NCBI GenBank assembly: GCA_946631295.1
Contig: CAMOZY010000001.1
Span: 1 to 64,000, forward strand
Length of the DNA stretch: 64,000 nt
Direction: 5' to 3'
Origin: an uncultured Lachnospiraceae bacterium
GTDB lineage: Bacteria; Bacillota; Clostridia; Lachnospirales; Lachnospiraceae
This document shows, one piece after another, positions 32,329 through 42,231 of this stretch. The translations under genes were made by a program, and so were the position numbers. The stretch's first letter is position 1. Every line of letters begins with the position of its first letter. Below the pieces are notes generated by a model, which was not told where the DNA came from, did not search any database, and saw only the letters and a program-made list of their open reading frames with translations.

Positions 32329-34623
32329 TTATCTCCTGTTGTAATTGATCAGGCAGCCCTTGAGGATGATCTCTCTTTCCTCATCGGTGAGACTGCCGAG
32401 GGTCATGGTAAATTCCTTCATTTCTCCGGATCCGCTGTTTACTGTATATGCCTTGACGCTGTCTGCTTTCTCTACAACAGCCTTCTTGATTCCGGGAACG
32501 AAGATGTAATCAAGATTCTTAAAAGGAAGATCTCCTGCAGGGATCATGAAAGGAAGCATACCCCAGTTGATCAGGTTGGATCTGTATCTCTTGGTAGCAT
32601 ACTCATTTGCTATATTAGCCCATCCGCCGAGCACTCTCTGACAGGAAGCTGCCTGTTCTCTTGCGGAGCCGTCTCCGGGCTTTACTGCGAATATGGTGGA
32701 TCCGATACCGGTATTTGCGGCGGAGACATCCGGGAATGCACTCCAGATGGTCTTTACGGCATTTACGATCTCTTCACTCATCTCTTCGAAGGGAACATCT
32801 GCCTCTCTCTTTTCCTCCTGTGCCCTGACTTCCTTGGCACGTCCCACATACTCGGGATCCTTACGTGAAAGGGCAAACTCAGCGAGTCCGAGAGGATTTG
32901 ATCTGTAGCTTGATGTCTCACCTGAAGGGATGAGCTCATCGGTGGTAGTTACGGGATCATGAATCTCGGATACGACCTTAATGAGGAGGTTATCCTGAAG
33001 TGCGGGCATCTTCGGCCAGTCCTTGATATTGGGACCGAGGATGAGCTTTTCATCCGGATCTGCAATATTCTTGGAATCGAATACTCTCTTCTGATAGATG
33101 CCTGCATCGAAATGATACTGATACTTATTGTATGTGCACTCGTAGTTCTCTGCACTTGTGAGAACTCCTCCGTTGGCAGCGGTTGCGGCGATACTTCTTG
33201 CATCCATGAGTGCAACGGATGCAACCTGTCCGTTCTGAACCTTGGAGCCCTCTCTGTTGGGGAAGTTTCTGGTTGAGTGACGGATACTGAATGCATTGTT
33301 GGAAGGAGTATCTCCGGCTCCGAAGCAGGGTCCGCAGAATGCAGTCTTGAGGATTGCACCTGTTTCAAGGATCTTCGCAGCACAGCCGTTTTTGATGATC
33401 TCCATATATACGGGCATTGATGCGGGATATACGCTGAGAGTGAACTCTCTGTCTCCGATCGATGCACCGCTTAAGATATCGGCAGCAGCACAGATATTTT
33501 CAAATCCGCCGCCTGCACATCCTGCTATGATACCCTGATCAACATGGAACTTGCCGTCGCGGAGTTTGGACATAAGCTCGAACTGAACCTTGTCACCGAA
33601 TGAAACCTTGGCTCTTTCCTCGGTCTCATGGATGATGTCTTCGGGATTTGCATTGAATTCGTCGATGGTAAAAGCATTGCTGGGATGGAAAGGCATAGCG
33701 ATCATGGGCTTGATCTCGGAAAGATCAACAACTACCGCTCCATCGTAATAAGCCACAGCACCGGGATTCATCTTGGCATATGCATCGCTGCGTCCGTGGA
33801 TCTCAAGGAATTCCTTAGTATTATCATCGGTCACCCAGATAGATGACAGACATGTCGTTTCAGTGGTCATTACATCGACACCGATACGGAAATCTTCAGA
33901 GAGATTAGCCACACCGGGTCCGACAAATTCCATAACCTTGTTCTTAACGTATCCGTTTCCGAATACCGCACCGATTATGGCAATTGCAACGTCCTGAGGA
34001 CCTACCCCTCTTCTGGGAGCACCTGTCAGATAAATGGCAACAACACCGGGCATTGCAACATCATAAGTCTGTCCGAGAAGCTGCTTAACAAGCTCAGGGC
34101 CGCCCTCTCCCATTGCCATGGTTCCGAGAGCACCGTATCTGGTATGGGAATCGGATCCGAGGATCATTCTTCCGCATCCTGCCATCATCTCACGCTCGAA
34201 CTGGTGAATGACTGCCTGGTGAGGGGGAACATAGATACCACCGTACTTTCTTGCAGCGGAAAGTCCGAATACATGGTCATCTTCATTGATGGTTCCGCCA
34301 ACCGCGCAGAGTGAATTGTGACAGTTGGTAAGGACATAGGGAATGGGAAACTTCTCAAGTCCCGAAGCTCTTGCTGTCTGGATGATACCTACGAAAGTGA
34401 TATCGTGGCTCGCAAGTGAATCGAACTTGATCTTAAGATTCTGCATATTACCGGAGGTATTGTGCTTCTCCAGTATTCCATATGCCATTGTAGCCTTTTT
34501 GGCAGCGTCTTTGTCCGGCTCGGTTCCGGTCATCTGAGCCACTTTTGCCGCAGCTTCGGCTCCATCTTCGACGAGCTCGGTTCCGTTTACAAGGTAAGCT
34601 CCGCCATCTGTTAATCTGATCAT
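32329..34623 (-). CDS. Aconitase-family hydratase
   Basis: 764 residues. Cluster ligands are visible: the first Cys in [12 protein letters not shown] and the CGPCFG pair, the pattern for a [4Fe-4S] cluster. [20 protein letters not shown] matches the conserved substrate/cluster region. The swivel domain carries [10 protein letters not shown], the counterpart of the aconitase GEGSSREHAA. The first cluster motif is not the classic GSCTN, so this belongs to a divergent branch usually annotated only as hydratase; citrate/isocitrate is the best guess of substrate. ATG at 34623 has GAGGAG upstream. Located between glgP and the SseB-like gene. Confidence 0.85.
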   Translation of the reverse strand: MIRLTDGGAYLVNGTELVEDGAEAAAKVAQMTGTEPDKDAAKKATMAYGILEKHNTSGNMQNLKIKFDSLASHDITFVGIIQTARASGLEKFPIPYVLTNCHNSLCAVGGTINEDDHVFGLSAARKYGGIYVPPHQAVIHQFEREMMAGCGRMILGSDSHTRYGALGTMAMGEGGPELVKQLLGQTYDVAMPGVVAIYLTGAPRRGVGPQDVAIAIIGAVFGNGYVKNKVMEFVGPGVANLSEDFRIGVDVMTTETTCLSSIWVTDDNTKEFLEIHGRSDAYAKMNPGAVAYYDGAVVVDLSEIKPMIAMPFHPSNAFTIDEFNANPEDIIHETEERAKVSFGDKVQFELMSKLRDGKFHVDQGIIAGCAGGGFENICAAADILSGASIGDREFTLSVYPASMPVYMEIIKNGCAAKILETGAILKTAFCGPCFGAGDTPSNNAFSIRHSTRNFPNREGSKVQNGQVASVALMDARSIAATAANGGVLTSAENYECTYNKYQYHFDAGIYQKRVFDSKNIADPDEKLILGPNIKDWPKMPALQDNLLIKVVSEIHDPVTTTDELIPSGETSSYRSNPLGLAEFALSRKDPEYVGRAKEVRAQEEKREADVPFEEMSEEIVNAVKTIWSAFPDVSAANTGIGSTIFAVKPGDGSAREQAASCQRVLGGWANIANEYATKRYRSNLINWGMLPFMIPAGDLPFKNLDYIFVPGIKKAVVEKADSVKAYTVNSGSGEMKEFTMTLGSLTDEEREIILKGCLINYNRR

Positions 34624-34672
34624 ATCATTCTCCTCATATGGTCTTTTCGTAAATACTGTCTTTTCATAAAAT

Positions 34673-34703
34673 AACCGGAACCCCGCTTATGCAGGGTCCG
34701 GTA
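34673..34703 (-). terminator. Hairpin after glgP
   Basis: ACCGGACCCTGC pairs with GCGGGGTTCCGGT (one bulge) across ATAA, followed by TATTTTATG on minus. It probably terminates glgP transcripts just before the hydratase gene. Confidence 0.65.
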
Positions 34704-34709
34704 TCATTT

Positions 34710-37220
34710 TTATTTTTCTGTCTTGGATGCTTTTCTCTTGATCACAACCTTGTCAAGATGCCATATCTCGTCAACATACTGCTGAATGGTTCTGTCGGAA
34801 GTGAACTTGCCCGAGCATGCGACATTGAGTATTGCACTCTTTGCCCACGCAGCCTGGTCTCCGTAGTAGTCGACTATCCTTGCCCTGGCATCCGAATAGG
34901 ACTTGAAATCCTTGAGGATGAAATAGGTATCTGCCTTGGAAGTAGACTGTGTATTGAGAAGACTGTTGTAAAGAGGCCTGAAAAGCTCAGTGTCAGGTGA
35001 ATATGTTCCGTTTATCAGCTGCATGAGAACACGTCTGATATCAGGATCATTGTTGAAGATCTGCATGGGATCATATCCGCCGTTATTTTCGAATCCGATA
35101 ACCTCATCAGAACTCATTCCGAAGATGAACGCATTATCTTCTCCGACTTCCTTTACAATCTCAACATTAGCACCGTCCATGGTTCCGAGAGTAAGTGCAC
35201 CGTTCAACATAAACTTCATATTACCGGTTCCGGATGCCTCCTTGGATGCGGTAGAGATCTGCTCCGATACATCGGCTGCGGCAAAGATAAGCTCTGCATT
35301 GGAAACATTATAATTCTCAATGAAGACTATCTTCATAAGTCCCTTTACATCGGGATCGTTGTTAACAACATCCGCAACGGAATTGATGAGCTTGATCGTA
35401 AGCTTTGCATTTCTGTAGCCTGCAGCTGCCTTTGCACCGAAGATAAAGGTTCTCGGTGTAAATTCCATATCGGGATGGTCCTTGATCTCGTTATAGAGAT
35501 ACATGATATGGAGGATGTTCATAAGCTGTCTCTTATATTCATGGAGACGCTTTACCTGAACATCAAAAATGGATCTGGGATCGACCTCGATGCCGTTATG
35601 CTCTGCAATATATTTTGCAAGGCGGACCTTGTTGCGATACTTGATGTTCATGAACTCCTTCTGTGCCTTCTTGTCATCGGCATAGATAGCAAGCTCATGA
35701 ATGTGGGGAAGATCTGTTATCCACTCATCCCCGATATGATCGGTTATCCAGTCTGCAAGGAGAGGATTTCCGTGAAGGAGGAATCTTCTCTGGGTGATAC
35801 CGTTGGTCTTGTTGTTGAACTTCTCGGGGAACATCTCATAGAAATCCCTGAGTTCCTGCTTCTTGAGGATCTCGGTATGAAGCTCGGCAACACCGTTTAC
35901 GGAATAGCCGGATACGATAGCCATGTGAGCCATCTTGACCTGTCCGTCATAGATAACTGCCATCTTGCGGATCTTCTCGTTAACATCAACACCGGGAACA
36001 TTGGAATACTTGGCTCTTACCTGATCGATGAATCTTCTGTTGATCTCCTCAACGATCTGATAGATTCTGGGAAGAAGTCTGCTGAAGAGTTCGATGGGCC
36101 ACTTCTCAAGAGCCTCGCTCATGATGGTGTGGTTGGTATAGGCGCAGGTCTTGGTAGTAACATCCCATGCCTCGTCCCATGTAAGTCCATAATCATCCAT
36201 CAGAACTCTCATGAGCTCTGCGATTGCAACGGTGGGATGGGTATCATTGAGCTGGAATGTAACCTTCTCATGGAACTTCTTAATATCCTTATGAGAGCGC
36301 ATATACTTATCAACCGCTTCCTGAACGGATGCGGAAATAAAGAAATACTGCTGCTTAAGTCTTAATTCCTTACCGGCATAGTGGTTGTCGTTGGGATAGA
36401 GGACCTCTACGATATTTCTTGCAAGATTCTCCTGCTCAACGGATCTCTGATAATCACCCTTGTCGAATGCATCAAGCTGGAAGCACTCAACAGGCTCTGC
36501 GTCCCATATTCTCAGAGTGTTTACGATGCCGTTTCCATATCCTACGATGGGAATATCAAAGGGAATGGCTCTTACCGACTGATAATCCTTCTGGGTAAAG
36601 ATGCCTCTTCCGTTCTCATCAGTATGTACATCAACATATCCGCCGAACTTGATGGTCTTGGCATATTCGGGACGGCGAAGCTCGAAGGGGTTGCCGTTTG
36701 CAAGCCAATTATCGGGAACCTCTACCTGATATCCGTCCTCGATCTTCTGCTTGAACATTCCGTAACGGTAACGGATTCCGCATCCGTAAGCAGGATATCC
36801 GAGAGTTGCAAGCGAATCAAGAAAGCATGCCGCAAGACGTCCGAGACCACCGTTTCCGAGAGCGGCATCCGGCTCCTGATCCTCTACCACATTGAGGTCG
36901 AGTCCCATTTCCTCGCAGGCCTCCTTGACGGATTTGTAAGCCTGCATATTGATAAGGCTGTTTCCGAGAGCTCTTCCCATGAGGAACTCCATGGACATAT
37001 AGTAGACCATCTTGGGGTCTTCCTTTTCGTATGCCTCCTGGGTCTCGATCCACATATCCATGATCTGATCCTTGATAGCATAGCTTACTGCCTGGAAGAT
37101 CTGCTGGGGAGTAGCCTCCTCCATTGTCTTTCTGAAAAGAGTCTTTACATTGTAATTGACGCTTCTCTTAAAAAGTTCCTTATCAAATTTGTCTCTCTTT
37201 GTAGCACCTGAATTCTTCAA
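34710..37220 (-). CDS. glgP: Glycogen/starch/maltodextrin phosphorylase
   Basis: 836 residues, full length. Family signatures include NGGLGRLAACFLDS, the phosphate/substrate residues around KRLHEYKRQLMN, and the pyridoxal-phosphate lysine in ASGTGNMKFMLNG. It releases glucose-1-phosphate from glycogen or maltodextrins in the cytosol. The start appears to be TTG (37218-37220) with GAGG close upstream. It lies 31 bases after ileS on the same strand. Confidence 0.95.
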   Translation of the reverse strand: MKNSGATKRDKFDKELFKRSVNYNVKTLFRKTMEEATPQQIFQAVSYAIKDQIMDMWIETQEAYEKEDPKMVYYMSMEFLMGRALGNSLINMQAYKSVKEACEEMGLDLNVVEDQEPDAALGNGGLGRLAACFLDSLATLGYPAYGCGIRYRYGMFKQKIEDGYQVEVPDNWLANGNPFELRRPEYAKTIKFGGYVDVHTDENGRGIFTQKDYQSVRAIPFDIPIVGYGNGIVNTLRIWDAEPVECFQLDAFDKGDYQRSVEQENLARNIVEVLYPNDNHYAGKELRLKQQYFFISASVQEAVDKYMRSHKDIKKFHEKVTFQLNDTHPTVAIAELMRVLMDDYGLTWDEAWDVTTKTCAYTNHTIMSEALEKWPIELFSRLLPRIYQIVEEINRRFIDQVRAKYSNVPGVDVNEKIRKMAVIYDGQVKMAHMAIVSGYSVNGVAELHTEILKKQELRDFYEMFPEKFNNKTNGITQRRFLLHGNPLLADWITDHIGDEWITDLPHIHELAIYADDKKAQKEFMNIKYRNKVRLAKYIAEHNGIEVDPRSIFDVQVKRLHEYKRQLMNILHIMYLYNEIKDHPDMEFTPRTFIFGAKAAAGYRNAKLTIKLINSVADVVNNDPDVKGLMKIVFIENYNVSNAELIFAAADVSEQISTASKEASGTGNMKFMLNGALTLGTMDGANVEIVKEVGEDNAFIFGMSSDEVIGFENNGGYDPMQIFNNDPDIRRVLMQLINGTYSPDTELFRPLYNSLLNTQSTSKADTYFILKDFKSYSDARARIVDYYGDQAAWAKSAILNVACSGKFTSDRTIQQYVDEIWHLDKVVIKRKASKTEK

Positions 37221-37251
37221 TTTCCTCTTCTCCCTTCAAAGAAATATTTTT

Positions 37252-40200
37252 TCAGATCTTTTCAAGACTGATGGTAACCTTTTCTCCGTTGATATCCCAC
37301 TCTTTTGAGAATGCGAAATCCTTGCCGGAAGTGATCTCATCTGCAAGCAGTTTGGTTGAGATCTGCTGCTTATTCTTTTCTACAATTCCGGAAAGCTTCT
37401 CATTTCCGTTAAGTGAGATACGGATATGATCCATTACTTCGAAGCCGGAATCCTTACGCATGGTCTGAACCTTGGAAACGAGTTCTGCAGCGAATCCCTC
37501 TTCGATGAGTTCCTCTGTAAGATTAAGATCGAGCACTACCGTCATGCCGTGATCTTCGGATGCTTCATATCCTTCCTTCTTGGTCATCTCGATAAGAAGA
37601 TCATCCTTGGAAAGCTCTACTACACTTCCGTTTACGTCAAAGGAAAGAACTCCCTTGGTTTCAAGCTCATCCATTGCAGCATTTCCATCGACTTCCTTGA
37701 GATACTTCTGGATACCGCCGAGGAGCTTGCCATACTTGGGACCTACAGTCTTAAGCTGGGGCTTGAAGATATATGTGGTGAACTCTCTTACATCATCTGC
37801 AAAAAGAACTTCCTTGACGTTGAGCTCATCCCTGACGATATCAATATAGAATTCATCAAGCTTTTCTTCGCTCTTGATAAACATTCTGGAGATGGGCTGA
37901 CGGTTCTTGACAGCGCCTTCGTTACGGCATGCACGTCCAAGTACTACTGCGTCGAGAACTGTCTCCATCTTCTCCTCAAGTTCCCTGTCGATAAGCTTTT
38001 CATCAGCTTTCGGATAATCGCAGAGATGAATGCTCTCGGGAGCTGAAGGATCTGAATTTCTTACAATGTTCTGGTAGATGCTCTCTGTCATGAACGGGAT
38101 CATGGGGGCTGCTGCCTTGGAGATAGTTACAAGAGCAGTGTAAAGAGTCATGTAAGCATTGATCTTGTCCTGCTCCATTCCCTTGGCCCAGAATCTCTCA
38201 CGGCTTCTGCGGACATACCAGTTACTCATCTCATCGACGAACTTCTCAAATGCCGCACCTGCCTCGGGAATCCTGTAGTTTTCAAGATCATCGTCAACTT
38301 CCTTCACGCAGCTGTTAAGCCTTGAAAGAAGCCACTTATCCATGACTGAAAGCTTGTCATATTCAAGTGTGTACTTTCCTGCATCGAAATTATCGATATT
38401 TGCATAAAGTACGAAGAATGCATATGTGTTCCAGAGTGTTCCGAGGAATTTTCTCTGACCCTCGATGACGGAGCCTTCCGAGAATCTCTTGGGAAGCCAG
38501 GGAGCCGCACTTGTATAGAAATACCATCTGATCGCATCCGCACCGAACTTTCCGAGTGCTTCCATGGGATCGACAACATTTCCGAGATGCTTGCTCATCT
38601 TTCTTCCCTGCTCATCCTGAACAAGACCGAGAACGATGACATTCTGATAAGGGGACTTGTTGAAAAGAAGAGTTCCTTCAGCCATCAGTGAATAGAACCA
38701 GCCTCTTGTCTGGTCTACTGCCTCAGAGATGAATGCAGCCGGGAACTGCTGCTCGAACTTTTCTTTATTTTCAAAAGGATAATGGTGCTGAGCAAAAGGC
38801 ATCGCACCGGAATCAAACCAGCAGTCGATAACTTCGGGTACTCTCTTCATGGAGCCGCCGCAGTCAGGGCACTTGCAGGTGATATCATCAATGAACGGTC
38901 TATGGAGCTCGATGGTCTTAGCCCTCTCATCTCCGCTTGCTTTCTCCAGTTCTTCTCTGGAGCCGATGCAGATCCTCTTTCCGCACTCGCACTCCCAGAT
39001 ATTGAGCGGAGTACCCCAGTAACGGTTTCTGGAAAGAGCCCAGTCCTGAATATTTTCAAGCCAGTTGCCGAAACGTCCCGTTCCGATTGATTCGGGCATC
39101 CAGTGAACGGTATTATTGTTCCTTACAAGGTCATCTTTTACGGCAGTGACCTTGATGTACCATGACTCGCGTGCATAGTAAAGGAGCGGAGTATCGCATC
39201 TCCAGCAGAAAGGATAATCGTGCTCGAACTTGGGAGCATCGAACAGCTTGCCATCCTTATCAAGATCCTTAAGCACAAGGGGATCAGCGTCCTTGACAAA
39301 AACTCCCTCATAAGGAGTATCTGCGGTCATATTACCCTTGCCGTCTACAAACTGTACGAAAGGAAGATCATATTCGCGGCCTACACGGGAGTCATCCTCA
39401 CCGAATGCGGGAGCGATATGGACAATACCGGTACCGTCCGTCATTGTTACATAATCATCCTTTACGATGAAATGTGCCTTCTTGTGCTGCTTGTCAGCTG
39501 CCTTGGCTGCTCCTTCAAAGAGGGGCTCATATTCCATTCTCTCAAGGTCACTTCCTACATACTTCTCAAGGATCTCATATGCGGGAGTATCCTCAGTGCC
39601 GAGCTTTCCGAGAACGGTATCACAGAGAGCCTCTGCAAGGATGTAGGTATATCCGTCAGCTGCCTTAACCTTAACATAGGACTCGGAAGGATTAACGCAG
39701 AGTGCAACGTTTGAAGGAAGGGTCCAGGGTGTGGTGGTCCATGCAAGGAAATAGAAATCGCCGTCCTTAGCCTTGAAACGTGCTATTGCGGAACGCTCCT
39801 TAACGGTCTTGTAGCCCTGTGCAACCTCGTGGCTTGAAAGAGGTGTTCCGCATCTGGGGCAGTAAGGAACGATCTTGAATCCCTTGTAAAGGAGCCCCTT
39901 GTCCCAGATAGTCTTAAGAGCCCACCACTCGGACTCGATATAGTTGTCATCATAGGTGATGTAAGGGTTGTCCATATCAGCCCAGAAGCCGATCTTGCCG
40001 GAGAAATCCTCCCACATTCCCTTATACTTCCAGACGGATTCCTTACACTTTGAGATAAAGGGCTCAAGTCCGTAGCTCTCGATCTGTTCCTTGCCGTTGA
40101 TACCGAGAAGCTTCTCAACCTCAAGCTCAACGGGAAGACCGTGGGTATCCCATCCGGCCTTTCTGGGAACCTGATATCCCTTCATGGTACGGTATCTGGG

Positions 40201-40404
40201 AATCATGTCCTTAATAGTCCTGGTCTCAACGTGGCCGATATGAGGCTTTCCGTTCGCAGTAGGGGGTCCGTCGTAGAATGTATATACGGGGCCTTCCTTG
40301 CGCGAATCTATGCTCTTTTGGAAGATATCATTATCATTCCAGAACTTTTCGACTTCGGCTTCCCTCTGGGTGAAGGAAAGGTCAGAACTAACCTGCTTGT
40401 ACAT
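37252..40404 (-). CDS. ileS: Isoleucyl-tRNA synthetase, type 2 (IleS2)
   Basis: 1050 residues from ATG at 40404 (MYKQVSSDLSF), with AGGAGG seven bases upstream. Class I motifs: PHIGH (54-58) and KMSKH. GWDTHGLPVELEVEK and the overall length of about 1050 fit the eukaryote-like IleS2 branch, which is generally less sensitive to mupirocin than IleS1. The editing (CP1) domain and the anticodon-binding C-terminal domain are present. It charges tRNA-Ile. Its leader has a strong promoter and a terminator but no T-box. Confidence 0.96.
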   Translation of the reverse strand: MYKQVSSDLSFTQREAEVEKFWNDNDIFQKSIDSRKEGPVYTFYDGPPTANGKPHIGHVETRTIKDMIPRYRTMKGYQVPRKAGWDTHGLPVELEVEKLLGINGKEQIESYGLEPFISKCKESVWKYKGMWEDFSGKIGFWADMDNPYITYDDNYIESEWWALKTIWDKGLLYKGFKIVPYCPRCGTPLSSHEVAQGYKTVKERSAIARFKAKDGDFYFLAWTTTPWTLPSNVALCVNPSESYVKVKAADGYTYILAEALCDTVLGKLGTEDTPAYEILEKYVGSDLERMEYEPLFEGAAKAADKQHKKAHFIVKDDYVTMTDGTGIVHIAPAFGEDDSRVGREYDLPFVQFVDGKGNMTADTPYEGVFVKDADPLVLKDLDKDGKLFDAPKFEHDYPFCWRCDTPLLYYARESWYIKVTAVKDDLVRNNNTVHWMPESIGTGRFGNWLENIQDWALSRNRYWGTPLNIWECECGKRICIGSREELEKASGDERAKTIELHRPFIDDITCKCPDCGGSMKRVPEVIDCWFDSGAMPFAQHHYPFENKEKFEQQFPAAFISEAVDQTRGWFYSLMAEGTLLFNKSPYQNVIVLGLVQDEQGRKMSKHLGNVVDPMEALGKFGADAIRWYFYTSAAPWLPKRFSEGSVIEGQRKFLGTLWNTYAFFVLYANIDNFDAGKYTLEYDKLSVMDKWLLSRLNSCVKEVDDDLENYRIPEAGAAFEKFVDEMSNWYVRRSRERFWAKGMEQDKINAYMTLYTALVTISKAAAPMIPFMTESIYQNIVRNSDPSAPESIHLCDYPKADEKLIDRELEEKMETVLDAVVLGRACRNEGAVKNRQPISRMFIKSEEKLDEFYIDIVRDELNVKEVLFADDVREFTTYIFKPQLKTVGPKYGKLLGGIQKYLKEVDGNAAMDELETKGVLSFDVNGSVVELSKDDLLIEMTKKEGYEASEDHGMTVVLDLNLTEELIEEGFAAELVSKVQTMRKDSGFEVMDHIRISLNGNEKLSGIVEKNKQQISTKLLADEITSGKDFAFSKEWDINGEKVTISLEKI

Positions 40405-40420
40405 AATTCCTCCTAAGTAA

Positions 40421-40457
40421 TGAAAAAACAAACCTCACCCTTAATCAGAGCGAGGTC
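40421..40457 (-). terminator. Attenuator-like terminator in the ileS leader
   Basis: Minus strand: ACCTCGC pairs with GTGAGGT across an 11-base loop, then TTGTTTTTTC. It lies between the ileS promoter and the ileS ribosome site, about 30 bases into the transcript. Confidence 0.7.
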
Positions 40458-40473
40458 CCGCTTCATTTTCCAT
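40441..40473 (-). CDS. Possible 10-residue leader peptide of ileS
   Basis: ATG (40471-40473) to TAA (40441-40443) encodes MENEAGPRSD. The stop lies in the loop of the attenuator hairpin. There is no clear Shine-Dalgarno and no isoleucine codon, so it cannot sense charged tRNA-Ile directly. It may be chance. Confidence 0.2.
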   Translation of the reverse strand: MENEAGPRSD

Positions 40474-40492
40474 ATATATGTTATCTCACGTG

Positions 40493-40521
40493 ATTTTAGT
40501 TGAAAACCGCCGTATTGTCAA
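40493..40521 (-). promoter_or_regulatory. Promoter of ileS
   Basis: Minus strand: perfect TTGACA (complement of 40516-40521), 17 bases, TAAAAT (complement of 40493-40498). The start near 40486 gives an 82-base leader. Confidence 0.82.
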
Positions 40522-40539
40522 TATTAACGGGGGTTTGGA

Positions 40540-40568
40540 TTGTTTTTTGGGACGCCAAAATATATAAT
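40540..40568 (+). promoter_or_regulatory. Promoter of the second diguanylate cyclase
   Basis: TTGTTT (40540-40545), 17 bases, TATAAT (40563-40568); start near 40575, just upstream of the GCGGAGG ribosome site. Confidence 0.65.
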
Positions 40569-40598
40569 ATACGTAATTTCACTGCGGAGGTCCGCAAA

Positions 40599-42158
40599 GT
40601 GGCAAAAACAGATAAAAAAACAAAAGAAAACAAGGTAAAAAGATCCCGTAAAGGAACGATTTCCGGGCACATGTACGCCCTTGCGATCATACCCGTCGTT
40701 CTCTTTGCCTTAACGATCACCTTCATTGGAATTCCGTTTCTGACAAATATCATGTATGAATCGTCCGAAAAGGAGCTCCGTGATGCATGCCTGAGTACCT
40801 CACTTCTCATGGAAGCCACTTATTATGGTGATTACAGACTCACCGGCAAGGATTCCCTTTACCTGTATAAGGGCGATACCGACATCACAAGGGACTACTC
40901 CGTCGTTGATACGGTGAAGGAAGCCACAGGCCTTGAGATCTCTCTTTTTTACAAGGATACCCGCATCCTCACTACTCTTACCGATGAATACGGTGCAAGA
41001 ATGGTGGGAACGGGAATCGCATCCCAGATATACCAGACAGTCTATACAGACGGAAAAGATGCATTCTATCACAATACGATGATCTTCGGAAAACCGTATT
41101 TCACCTATTACATCCCTCTCGTATCCAGTCACGGCAATATTCAGGGCATCATCGCAGCAGCACGCCCCGCATCCTCGGTAAACCGTACGATCCGCAACTA
41201 TATCCTGATCCTGGCAGCAGTTGCAGTGGCACTGGCAGCCATCATGATATTCATAGTCATAAGGGTCACAAAGCCCATGACCCACGCTGTTGAGAGCATT
41301 TTCAGGTTCATTAAGGATTCTTCTGACGGAAACGAGACAGCCGTTCTTGATGAGAGCGTGCTCAGACGCCATGATGAACTGGGTGAGATGGGAGAAAACG
41401 TCCTTACTCTGCAGCGCTCGATGAGAAACATGATGGAATCCGATCCTCTTACCGGATTGTTCAACAGACGCTCTGCCCAGAGAAAGCTCGGTCCCATCAT
41501 CAGCAAGGCAAGAAACTCTCAGGAATCCTTCTGTATAAGCATTGGAGACATCGATTTCTTCAAGCATGTAAATGACACCTACGGACATGACGCAGGTGAT
41601 GAAGTGCTCGTAAAGGTTGCTGATACCATAAGGGAACATATGAAGAACTGCGGCTTCGTCGCAAGATGGGGTGGCGAGGAGTTCCTGATGGTTTTCGACA
41701 GGATGAGCCTTCTTATGGCTGAAAACTCCCTCTGGAGCCTTCTTGAAAGAATCCGTGCAATGGAGATCCGTTATGATAATTACATCATAAAGGTCACCAT
41801 GAGCTTCGGTATAGGCGAATGGGATAAGGAACAGAGCATTGATACCCTGATAAAGAATGCCGACGACAAGCTGTATTTTGCCAAGAATAACGGAAGAAAC
41901 CGCGTTGTTAGCACGCTTGGTGAAGAAGGTGAAAGTGATACCGGCGAAGACTCCGAGATAGACAAGCTTCTCAAGAGCATCTCCAACGGAGCACAGGAGC
42001 ATATAGGCGGGCCGGACGATGACATGGGACATTTCGAGAACCTCTCTGCGGAAGAGCTCGAGAACATCCTCAGCGGCAAGGCCGATGAAAACGCCGAAGC
42101 ATCCGGTGATAACATGATGACCGGAGGCACGAGTTTCTCGGAGGATTCATTTATCTGA
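40599..42158 (+). CDS. Membrane diguanylate cyclase with single-Cache-type sensor
   Basis: About 519 residues from GTG at 40599 (VAKTDKKTKEN), with GGAGG at 40586-40590. After a basic N-terminus: TM1 (about 25-45), an extracytoplasmic Cache-like sensor (about 50-195, with ISLFYKDTRILTTL and FTYYIPLVSSHGNIQGIIAA), TM2 (about 205-225), a HAMP-like linker, and GGDEF with DPLTGLFNRRSA and RWGGEEF. The I-site RxxD is absent. The C-terminus adds an acidic low-complexity tail of about 80 residues. It should make c-di-GMP in response to an external ligand. Divergent from ileS and followed by a strong terminator. Confidence 0.9.
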   Translation: MAKTDKKTKENKVKRSRKGTISGHMYALAIIPVVLFALTITFIGIPFLTNIMYESSEKELRDACLSTSLLMEATYYGDYRLTGKDSLYLYKGDTDITRDYSVVDTVKEATGLEISLFYKDTRILTTLTDEYGARMVGTGIASQIYQTVYTDGKDAFYHNTMIFGKPYFTYYIPLVSSHGNIQGIIAAARPASSVNRTIRNYILILAAVAVALAAIMIFIVIRVTKPMTHAVESIFRFIKDSSDGNETAVLDESVLRRHDELGEMGENVLTLQRSMRNMMESDPLTGLFNRRSAQRKLGPIISKARNSQESFCISIGDIDFFKHVNDTYGHDAGDEVLVKVADTIREHMKNCGFVARWGGEEFLMVFDRMSLLMAENSLWSLLERIRAMEIRYDNYIIKVTMSFGIGEWDKEQSIDTLIKNADDKLYFAKNNGRNRVVSTLGEEGESDTGEDSEIDKLLKSISNGAQEHIGGPDDDMGHFENLSAEELENILSGKADENAEASGDNMMTGGTSFSEDSFI

Positions 42159-42175
42159 TGATCTGTACATAAAAT

Positions 42176-42228
42176 GACGGTTCTTTATATGTCTGAAATT
42201 GCAGGCCTATAAAGAACCGTCTTTTTTT
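42176..42228 (+). terminator. Terminator of the diguanylate cyclase gene
   Basis: GACGGTTCTTTATA (42176-42189) pairs with TATAAAGAACCGTC (42208-42221), followed by seven T. The minus-strand side may also serve the convergent Enzyme I-like gene. Confidence 0.9.
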
Positions 42229-42231
42229 CAA

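Noticed and set aside
35475-37211. Two long plus-strand open frames opposite glgP
   Set aside because: Antisense of a strongly conserved gene with no ribosome sites; Ile/Leu-rich composition expected of a reverse reading of such codons.
40405-40490. T-box riboswitch before ileS
   Set aside because: No AGGGUGG...ACCGCG motif and only about 82 bases between promoter and start.
40800-42032. Open frame of about 410 codons on the minus strand opposite the diguanylate cyclase
   Set aside because: It is an antisense shadow of a clearly conserved GGDEF gene, has no ribosome site and its product looks like no protein family.
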